From the NCBI GenBank assembly GCA_021775105.1, contig JAJFIJ010000139.1, positions 1 through 43,905 on the forward strand: 43,905 nt of DNA, in the 5' to 3' direction. The notes beneath the pieces are model-generated. The model saw only the letters and a program-made list of their open reading frames with translations. It was not told the DNA's origin and made no database searches. The translations under genes were made by a program, and so were the position numbers. Source of the stretch: Rhodospirillales bacterium. GTDB taxonomy: Bacteria > Pseudomonadota > Alphaproteobacteria > Rhodospirillales > Casp-alpha2. The number at the start of each line of letters is the position of its first letter. Positions within the stretch are counted from its first letter, which is position 1. Shown here in pieces: positions 17,611 through 23,700 of this stretch.

Positions 17611-18074
17611 TGCCCGGTACTGAAATCTCGTTTCGCGATGCCCGCCGTGACGATCTGGACGATATTATTGAATTGCTTGCCGACGACCCGATGGGGGCAA
17701 AGCGCGAAACTGTCAGCGGCGTTCCCGGCCCGCAATACCGCGCCGCTTTTGACGCCATTCAAGCCGACCCCAACAATCGCCTGATTGTTGCGCTGTTGGA
17801 TGAGGAGATTATTGGCTGTCTGCAACTAACACTGATTCCGGGCCTCAGTCGCAGTGGCGCCACCCGCGGCCAGATTGAAAGCGTGCGTATCGCCAGCCAT
17901 CTCCGGGGCAAAGGGTATGGGTATGATTTTTTTAAGTGGGCAATTGACGAATGCAGGACACAAGGTTGCCAGCTTGTTCAGTTAACCACTGACAAATCCC
18001 GCAAAAACGCACACCGTTTCTATGAGCGACTGGGGTTCGAGGCGACTCACGATGGCATGAAACTGTCATTTTAA
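17610..18074 (+). CDS. GNAT-family N-acetyltransferase
   Basis: This 154-residue protein has the Gcn5-related acetyltransferase fold: an N-terminal strand-helix (ISFRDARRDDLDDIIELLADD), the motif A acetyl-CoA loop IESVRIASHLRGKGYGYDFFKWAIDEC (R-x-x-G-K-G-Y type), and the C-terminal QLTTDKSRKNAHRFYERLGFEATHDGMKL. The substrate cannot be read. The ATG overlaps the parC stop (TAATG), so it is translated from the parC transcript. The family includes small-molecule and protein N-terminal acetylases. No catalytic assignment is possible from sequence alone. Confidence 0.88.
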   Translation: MPGTEISFRDARRDDLDDIIELLADDPMGAKRETVSGVPGPQYRAAFDAIQADPNNRLIVALLDEEIIGCLQLTLIPGLSRSGATRGQIESVRIASHLRGKGYGYDFFKWAIDECRTQGCQLVQLTTDKSRKNAHRFYERLGFEATHDGMKLSF

Positions 18075-18202
18075 CCGATTCATACGTTCGGTTGACCAGA
18101 CGATCAAACTGCCGCACATTTGATCATTATCTCCAAAAAAGAGCAGAAATAACCGTCAACAAACTGATACAATGTTATTGCTACTGACTTTTGGAGCTGG
18201 AT

Positions 18203-18733
18203 ATGGTGCTTGCCTGTACTGTACTGGTGATCGTTGTCGTCAGCCTGCTTGAACTGTTCTATTACACCCTGAAGACCGGTGCACCGCCAATGCCGAGTTC
18301 GTTCGGGGCGGCACGCCATATCTCCCGCCTGATATCTAATTCAGAAAAGCACACGGTCATAGAAATCGGTGCAGCCTGGGGGCACCTCGCATTTCCACTC
18401 GCTTTCTCACATCCCGCCAGCATCATCCGGGCAATTGAAATCTCGCCGTTACCCTGGCTGTTCATGAAACTGCTGGAAAAGCTGCTCGGGGTCTCCAACA
18501 TGCGCATTGAACGATGCGACATGTTTGATGCTTCCCTCGAAGACGCAGACGCTATTGTCTGTTACCTGCATTCTGAATTGCTGGAAGAATTGAGGCCCAA
18601 GTTCGAGTCCGAACTCAAACCGGGAACGTTGGTGGTTTCCAATACCTATGAAATTCCCGGCTGGTCGCCGACTAAAGTCGAGCGCCGGGAAGATTCTTAT
18701 TGCCCGCAAATATATGTGTATCAGGTAAAGTAA
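18203..18733 (+). CDS. Membrane-anchored FAM173-like SAM-dependent methyltransferase, copy 1
   Basis: This 176-residue protein has one N-terminal membrane helix (about 2-20), then a class I methyltransferase core: VIEIGAAWGHLAFPLA is motif I (SAM binding), RAIEISPLPWLFMK is motif II, and RCDMFDASLEDADAIVCYL is the motif III/IV region. The end, LVVSNTYEIPGWSPTKVERREDSYCPQIYVYQV, resembles the FAM173 (ATP synthase c-subunit lysine methyltransferase) family, which is also membrane-anchored. That link is by memory of the family pattern. The track uses a TTG at 18191; the ATG at 18203 has GGAG six bases upstream. A longer paralogue lies at 33555. The target may be a membrane protein lysine (inference). 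Confidence 0.65.
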   Translation: MVLACTVLVIVVVSLLELFYYTLKTGAPPMPSSFGAARHISRLISNSEKHTVIEIGAAWGHLAFPLAFSHPASIIRAIEISPLPWLFMKLLEKLLGVSNMRIERCDMFDASLEDADAIVCYLHSELLEELRPKFESELKPGTLVVSNTYEIPGWSPTKVERREDSYCPQIYVYQVK

Positions 18734-18791
18734 CCAAGACCGGCCCGACAAACTCAAATCAATCATCGCCAAAACCCTGGAGAGCCCGGAA

Positions 18792-19850
18792 ATGAATTAT
18801 TCTCAACGCACATTTTGCCTGGCCCTGTGTGGATTGATATTTGCCGGGACAACTGAAATTTCGCAGGCAAAAGACCGGGTGGGTGGAGATTTCGCAAGAG
18901 CTGACAGCAATGGAGACGGCAAGCTTAATCAGGATGAATGGCGACGACGCGGCAATTTTGCGCGACTTGATACAGACAAAGACGGGTATCTGAACCTTCA
19001 GGAAGTGCGTGCCATCTATCAGGGTCACTCAGAAAGATCATACGACTGGCCGCCCGGGGGTTTCAGGCAGTCCCAATCAATACGAGACCCTGATATTGAA
19101 AGCGATCTGATTGATTCCGACGATCTTGAGCGGGAAACCAAGTGCGCTATCGGTCGCAGTCGAAGGTGCAGTCCGGAAGCATCAATCAAACGGGGCCTGT
19201 TTGAAACCGGACTGGGGCCGGTTTTCCCGGAAGATAGCGTTTGTCCCGGCATCGATGACGGGTTTGCTCTGGATTATTCATTCAAGCGCAGCAGGGAGGC
19301 CTATCACGGTGGAATTGATCTTCCTGCCCGCTGGGGGACCCCGATGATCGCCGCAGCAGCGGGCACTGTCGTTGGCCTTTTCAGGGGCGAAAGATCAGCC
19401 CGTGGAATTGAGATTGTGCTCCGGCATTCGCCGACAGATACCGGGCTGGATTTCTGGGTTTACACCGGGTACGGACACCTCGACAGAATGCCGGACCTTG
19501 AAATCGGTCAACGCGTGCGAAGGGGTGAGATCATTGGCCCGACAGGAAATTCCGGCGTGAGCGGAAAAGGACGCAAACAGGTATCACTGCGCCGGCCCGC
19601 CATACATTTTTCCACCTTCTTCAGCGACACCGCAAAATATGCCATTCGCCGCGACATTGTCATTCCTGTAAATGGCCAGTGGCTGGACCCGATTGCCCTC
19701 TATCGCGGAAAAATACCTTTCGACTCTGACACACTTAAAAATCTGCCCGACAGCCAGAAAGACATTCCCGTATCCGTCCTTTTTGAAGACCGGAAATCGT
19801 CCGACATCTCTGCCAGATTTGTCTGGCCGTATATGTGCAAACGCAGATAA
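18792..19850 (+). CDS. Exported EF-hand plus M23 peptidase-like protein
   Basis: This 352-residue protein has a signal peptide (cleavage probably after ISQA), two EF-hand loops (DSNGDGKLNQDE at 38-49 and DTDKDGYLNLQE at 60-71), a linker, and a LytM/M23-type domain (about 165-300). The zinc-binding HxxxD motif is present (His172, Asp176 in YHGGIDLP), as are YGHLD and the GPTGNSG loop. The final HxH motif is PAIHF: His272 is kept but the first, catalytic, His is Ala270. It may therefore bind peptidoglycan or activate amidases, as EnvC and NlpD do, rather than cut. Calcium binding is inferred from the loops. Confidence 0.85.
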   Translation: MNYSQRTFCLALCGLIFAGTTEISQAKDRVGGDFARADSNGDGKLNQDEWRRRGNFARLDTDKDGYLNLQEVRAIYQGHSERSYDWPPGGFRQSQSIRDPDIESDLIDSDDLERETKCAIGRSRRCSPEASIKRGLFETGLGPVFPEDSVCPGIDDGFALDYSFKRSREAYHGGIDLPARWGTPMIAAAAGTVVGLFRGERSARGIEIVLRHSPTDTGLDFWVYTGYGHLDRMPDLEIGQRVRRGEIIGPTGNSGVSGKGRKQVSLRRPAIHFSTFFSDTAKYAIRRDIVIPVNGQWLDPIALYRGKIPFDSDTLKNLPDSQKDIPVSVLFEDRKSSDISARFVWPYMCKRR

Positions 19851-19855
19851 CCGAG

Positions 19856-19975
19856 CTACCCTCTGCGGATATCCGACCCCGCCAGACCAACAGCGAAGGC
19901 CAGATAAGTCGACCCGGTTATACGGTCGAACCAGCGTTTCCGAGCCCCGGCAAAGAGGCGATTTACGCCCAATCC
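19856..19975 (-). pseudogene. 3' remnant of a LysE/RhtB-family exporter
   Basis: The minus frame ending at the TAG at 19856-19858 reads GLGVNRLFAGARKRWFDRITGSTYLAFAVGLAGSD, which matches the usual C-terminus of LysE-family amino-acid exporters (last membrane helix after an R-W-F-D-R-x-T-G turn). Upstream of about 19975 the similarity stops exactly where IS110-type sequence begins on the other strand. The gene therefore looks truncated by the insertion and is almost certainly non-functional. Identification is by family pattern only. Confidence 0.6.
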
Positions 19976-19976
19976 C

Positions 19977-20369
19977 ATGGTGCTGAAGCTGTTGATTGCA
20001 CAATTGCGTTCGGTTGAGAAAAACACCAATGTCCTCGATGACAATATTATGTCGTGGCACAGAAACAGCGAAGCCGGTCGATATTTGGCGACGATATCCG
20101 GTGTCGGGTATCTAACAGCATCGGCGATTGCAGCGGCAGTCCCGGACCCATCCTTCATCCGATCAGGGCGCGAGTTTGCGGCCTGGCTGGGGCTGGTGCC
20201 CCGGCAGAACTCCAGTGGTGATAAGGAGCGGTTGGGGCGAATATCAAAACAGGGGCACCGCTACATCAGGAAGTTACTGGTGGTTGGCGCGACCAGTGTG
20301 CTGCGACACAACATCACGCATCTTTTAGCGCATGAGGAATCCGCGCCCAATGAGGCGCATGGTCTGTAA
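19977..20369 (+). mobile_element. IS110-family transposase fragment (Transposase_20 region)
   Basis: The 130-residue frame contains the C-terminal helix-hairpin region of IS110/IS116/IS902 transposases: RYLATISGVGYLTASAIAAAV, then GREFAAWLGLVPRQNSSGDKERLGRISKQGHRYIRKLLVVGATSVL. A full IS110 transposase is 300-400 residues. The N-terminal DEDD catalytic domain and the end after SVLRH are missing, so this is a dead remnant. Its left edge abuts the LysE remnant and its right edge the GFA gene; the last codons of the frame are antisense to the GFA 3' end. It marks the left border of the accessory islet. Confidence 0.88.
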
Positions 20370-20706
20370 AAACCTTCATAGTTGGTTGAAATACTTCGGG
20401 ATCATCCAACGTGCCGGCCGCGATACTAATCAATCCGAATTCAGTCTGGCCCCATAGATTAGAGCCGCATGTGCCGCAAAAGGAACGAATAACTTTACGC
20501 CCTTCTATAGAAATTTTCTCATGAATGTTTGGGGTCCCAGATTTCAGATGAAAATCTTCTTCCTTTACCATGTACCCAGCATAGCCGTCAGTACCGGTAA
20601 TCGAGAGGCAGTCCCTGCAGAAACACATCACCTGCAAAGCCGGAGCACCAGAAACTTCGTACCGAACATCTCCGCAAAAACAACCCCCGCTAAGATTCTC
20701 TTTCAT
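20314..20706 (-). CDS. GFA-family (glutathione-dependent formaldehyde-activating-like) zinc protein
   Basis: The Gfa fold carries zinc-binding cysteine motifs, all visible here: GGCFCGDVRYEV, MCFCRDC and SFCGTCGSNLW. The 130-residue length is typical. Most members have no proven activity; the family name derives from a glutathione-formaldehyde enzyme, so a role in thiol-adduct chemistry is only possible. The track starts at an ATG at 20718; I prefer the ATG at 20706 because GAGGG precedes it by about seven bases and nothing precedes the first. The 3' end overlaps the tail of the IS110 remnant on the other strand, but the coding frame looks complete. Confidence 0.85.
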   Translation of the reverse strand: MKENLSGGCFCGDVRYEVSGAPALQVMCFCRDCLSITGTDGYAGYMVKEEDFHLKSGTPNIHEKISIEGRKVIRSFCGTCGSNLWGQTEFGLISIAAGTLDDPEVFQPTMKVFTDHAPHWARIPHALKDA

Positions 20707-20718
20707 CACAACCCTCAT

Positions 20719-21180
20719 TATACAATCTAATAATCAAAGCGATGGTATCATAGTTGCCTGGAAAATCTCATTAGGGTCAATAATCACCATTACAGACGAC
20801 TAGAATATGAGACCGTTAAAGGTGCATATACAGACGTCAAAACGAGCCAGCGGGAATTTCGGCCCCCTGAAGTCCTTTATCGGCACAGGAGCGGTCCTGA
20901 ATCAGATGAAGGTTTGACTTCGGTTTTTAGCCAAATCACGGCTGACTCAAACACCGCGAAGCACGTCCAAGTCAACTGATTCATATAAATCTCTTCCACG
21001 TGCAGATATCCCTCACGGGCCTAAGCCTTGTCCGTTGCGCGTCAAACTAATAGTCTCCCGCCATGCCGCCTGTGAGCGTCCGACCTCAAACAGCAAGAGC
21101 GCACCGTCGATCAAGATGGAGAGGTATGATATGTGGAACAATATGTGTACGCGGGTTTTGAAAACGTATGGCCTTTACAA
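20719..21180. other. Gene-poor stretch within the accessory islet
   Basis: All six frames are broken by stops and no family pattern is recognisable. The only coding-like item is a 17-codon ORF (21131-21184, MWNNMCTRVLKTYGLYK) behind the purine-rich GGAGAGG, whose stop overlaps the next ATG. The stretch is probably decayed coding DNA or the residue of transfer events. Confidence 0.5.
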
Positions 21181-21333
21181 ATGATTATGAAAAAGCCGTT
21201 CTATTTTCTAAGACATGGACAAACGGACTGGAACAAGGAAAAACGTTTTCAGGGGTAACCAGACATACCCTTAAACAACATAGGTTATAGGCAGGCCGAA
21301 TTCGGGCCGCTTGCCGATCAAAGTTGGATTTGA
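21181..21333 (+). pseudogene. Truncated histidine phosphatase (phosphoglycerate-mutase-like) start
   Basis: From the ATG at 21181 the frame reads KKPFYFLRHGQTDWNKEKRFQG, the classic N-terminus of histidine-phosphatase-superfamily enzymes with the RHG catalytic motif. A TAA at 21256-21258 interrupts it, and the same frame then resumes as PDIPLNNIGYRQAEFGPLAD, which is the expected continuation, before a TGA at 21331. The remaining 130 or so residues of the family, including the second catalytic His, are absent. The feature is too broken to appear in the ORF track. Confidence 0.8.
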
Positions 21334-21508
21334 GGTATCTGCGCAGATGTCTTTTGAGCAGAGACGTATCAACTGTTGTCTTGGTTGAGTTGTATCTATT
21401 AAACGTCAAATTGTATTATACTTCAGGGTGGTGTAATTTATTAGTACAACACAAGGGAATACGTCGTTTTTGTGTAACTTATTTGGATCATATTGAGCTC
21501 GAGCGCTT

Positions 21509-21805
21509 ATGAATGAAGTTGTTTCAGATAAATTGAATGTGGAAATAGGTGCGAGAATTCGCCATTGGCGCCGTCTCCGAGGGTGGTCGCAGGAGCACCT
21601 CGGGCAGAAGCTTCCACACAAGAAACGCCAGCAAGATATCTATAGCTACGAATGCGGTCTGCGCTTGGGACCCCGCGTGCTAATTGAACTGGCGATGGTT
21701 TTCGGCGTCACAACTGACTGTTTGATGGGAGGTAAGGACAGCATCACCTCAAACGCGGTCTCTGGGAAAAAACCCGCAATAAGCGGGCGGCCTGGTCAAT
21801 CATGA
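21509..21805 (+). CDS. XRE-family transcriptional regulator
   Basis: This 98-residue protein contains a helix-turn-helix of Cro/CI type (residues about 10-66): VEIGARIRHWRRLRGWSQEHLGQKL, then QQDIYSYECGLRLGPRVLIELAMVFGVTTDCLMGG. The recognition-helix region is unusual in carrying HKKRQQDIYSYE. The C-terminal 25 residues look disordered. The start lacks a clear ribosome binding site. Its stop overlaps the start of the next gene (ATGA), so the two are translated together and may form a regulator-effector pair. Confidence 0.85.
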   Translation: MNEVVSDKLNVEIGARIRHWRRLRGWSQEHLGQKLPHKKRQQDIYSYECGLRLGPRVLIELAMVFGVTTDCLMGGKDSITSNAVSGKKPAISGRPGQS

Positions 21806-22674
21806 ATCGATATATGTTGAACTTTGCCAAAGGACCGGTCTGGATCGATCAAGAGGGGGATTGTTATGATGCCCAAGATCAGGGTCCGAAATTTGATGCA
21901 ATGTTTCTCCATCAGTTTGGCTGCATGAAAATTGACTGGAGGCCCGACGGCATAACAATAAACTGGGATGTTCAAACGGTTTCCGATGAAGTTATTGATC
22001 ACACGCGCAATTGGTTGTCTGCTATTCAGGATCATGTCCGGATCAATTTCTGCTTTTACTGGTCCGGATGGTACACTGAAAAAGGATACGATAAAACTGG
22101 CGCTCTGGAACGACTGGAAATCCTGCGAAACCTGCGTGATGTCGCGGTAGCAGGGGATACTTTTTTTCGGTCGATGGATATTGGTCAAATTGGAGGGTCC
22201 AATGATATTGTCATCAAGGGCGGATTTGAGATGTGGGAGTCTGCGAATGGTGATATCCAAAAAATTTGCGAGAGTGACCACGCCAGATTTTACGCCAACA
22301 CTGTCCATTATCAGCCGCGCGGACATCATGACGAACTGATTTTCACACACATTGGCATCAAGCACTGCGCCGCTGAAACTCTGCCTTCTGATTGGACAAG
22401 TCAGGCGTTGGGAAAGCCGGTCTGGTGGTCATCTGATCGTCAGACATGTTCTTTTGACCGACAAGTGAGCCCGGCATATCAAAGGGTTTTACAGACAGGC
22501 GAGCCCGTCTATGATGAAGTTGTTGCCTTGCTGCCAGACAATGCTGAAAGTCCGGATCCCATCTGGGTCAAGTATTCGCGCCTAATTGCACGTTATACGG
22601 ACATCAGAGGGGCTCCGACGGTCGTGTGTTTCGCTAACCGAACCGAGGATGTGGGGATCAGGCTGGTTAGCTAA
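21802..22674 (+). CDS. Unknown protein, possibly PAS-like, coupled to the XRE regulator
   Basis: I do not recognise this 290-residue protein. It lacks a signal peptide or membrane segment and is rich in Trp, His and Cys. The C-terminal third (QVSPAYQRVLQTGEPVYDEVV...IWVKYSRLIARY) resembles the PAS-like pattern of alphaproteobacterial proteins where a TGEP(V/L)YD turn is followed by a Y-x-R-L-I strand; this is a weak similarity from memory. It overlaps the XRE stop by 4 bp and its 3' end overlaps the convergent GNAT-like gene by 93 bp. A sensor role feeding the XRE protein is a reasonable guess only. Confidence 0.6.
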   Translation: MNRYMLNFAKGPVWIDQEGDCYDAQDQGPKFDAMFLHQFGCMKIDWRPDGITINWDVQTVSDEVIDHTRNWLSAIQDHVRINFCFYWSGWYTEKGYDKTGALERLEILRNLRDVAVAGDTFFRSMDIGQIGGSNDIVIKGGFEMWESANGDIQKICESDHARFYANTVHYQPRGHHDELIFTHIGIKHCAAETLPSDWTSQALGKPVWWSSDRQTCSFDRQVSPAYQRVLQTGEPVYDEVVALLPDNAESPDPIWVKYSRLIARYTDIRGAPTVVCFANRTEDVGIRLVS

Positions 22675-23364
22675 TTTGACCAGTTGGGCAACCTCTTCAC
22701 TCGTCGTCCATACTAGGTACTCGTCAAATGGCTCTGACTGCCCCCGGAGCTTCCATCTCACTGAATAGGGAAAAGCGTGAATATAACCGAACTGGGCGCA
22801 GAGGCCGCGCAACACATTCGGTCGCGTGATAAATCCGTAGATGTAATCCGTTTCAAACCTTGCGCTGGCGGTTAATACTGCAACCATCGACAGCTTGCCG
22901 TGCAGTTTATGCTGGCGAAACCCTTCGGAGCCCGGCGATATAAAAAACTCCCCGTGATAAGCGACGCTGCCCTTGATCGTCATCGCCGCTGGTGCGGCGT
23001 TGTAAACTGTTTCGTCCGGGATGACGTCGTGTGTCGGTATTCGATAAGCATCCCCTGATTTTTTCCAGTGGTCCGCCAGATTTGTCATGATGTTGTCAAC
23101 ACGCATCGCTTGGATGTGGACAATTTCGTTAGCGGAGTCGCGACCACACAGCCAGAACCCATTGTGCGGGCCGATATCAAACTTGTCTGGATTGAAAACA
23201 TCGGTTACCTGACATTTCGATGGCAGGCGCGCACAAACGTTGCGCAGCTCCTCAAAATCGGTGCTGAATTCAAGTTTTAGCCCACTGTCCCGTATTTCAC
23301 TGGTCAGTGAGCGAGCGTAATTCATAAATGTAGCATATTGATATGATTGCGGGTCCGCGCGCAT
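22582..23364 (-). CDS. Unknown GNAT-fold-like protein
   Basis: This 260-residue protein is soluble with no signal peptide. The track uses a GTG at 23400; the ATG at 23364 has GGAGGAG about seven bases upstream and is clearly better. The middle block GSVAYHGEFFISPGSEGFRQHKLHGKLSMVAVLTASARFETDYIYGFITR fits the acyl-CoA loop and following helix of an acyltransferase-like fold (strand, small loop, helix), and a Tyr/His-rich C-terminus follows. This may be a GNAT-superfamily member with a degraded CoA loop. Substrate and role are unknown. Tail-to-tail overlap of 93 bp with the XRE-linked gene suggests mutual antisense transcription or relaxed gene packing in the islet. Confidence 0.6.
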   Translation of the reverse strand: MRADPQSYQYATFMNYARSLTSEIRDSGLKLEFSTDFEELRNVCARLPSKCQVTDVFNPDKFDIGPHNGFWLCGRDSANEIVHIQAMRVDNIMTNLADHWKKSGDAYRIPTHDVIPDETVYNAAPAAMTIKGSVAYHGEFFISPGSEGFRQHKLHGKLSMVAVLTASARFETDYIYGFITRPNVLRGLCAQFGYIHAFPYSVRWKLRGQSEPFDEYLVWTTSEEVAQLVKLANQPDPHILGSVSETHDRRSPSDVRITCN

Positions 23365-23700
23365 GCTTGTTCTCCTCCAAAATGATATGCAAATTTGCAC
23401 TCACAATAGAATACATGAATTCCGTGTTAATCTTGCTGAATTGGCGAAGACGAGCGGCTAGAGCATCAGGAAATACTCTCCGGTCAAGTGAACTGTTAAT
23501 GGGGGCAGGTCGACAGCGGTTAAAGAATCCAGATCGTTCTCATTTATGAATCACAATTCTGACTTTATGAGTCAATCTACACTGAGCTCGACGTTTTGAA
23601 CCTCCGTGACCCAGAATGCGAATGCCGAGGTTGGGTTTAACCTTGTCCGAAGATACCATTAAAAATACGGCGGGCGTATCATCTGAATGATTTTCAGAGG
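23365..23700. other. Intergenic region between the GNAT-like gene and the flavoprotein gene
   Basis: This 336-bp gap has no ORF worth calling. It holds the promoter area of the GNAT-like gene at its left and the terminator of the flavoprotein gene at 23661-23679. It marks the right border of the accessory islet; no repeats or attachment-site pair were seen by eye. Confidence 0.45.
23661..23679 (-). terminator. Candidate intrinsic terminator of the flavoprotein gene
   Basis: Read on the minus strand, ATACG-CCCGC-CGTAT is followed by TTTTT, about 20 bases after the flavoprotein stop at 23701. The stem has only five pairs, so strength is uncertain; a second small hairpin (ATCAT-TCAG-ATGAT) precedes it. 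Confidence 0.5.
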
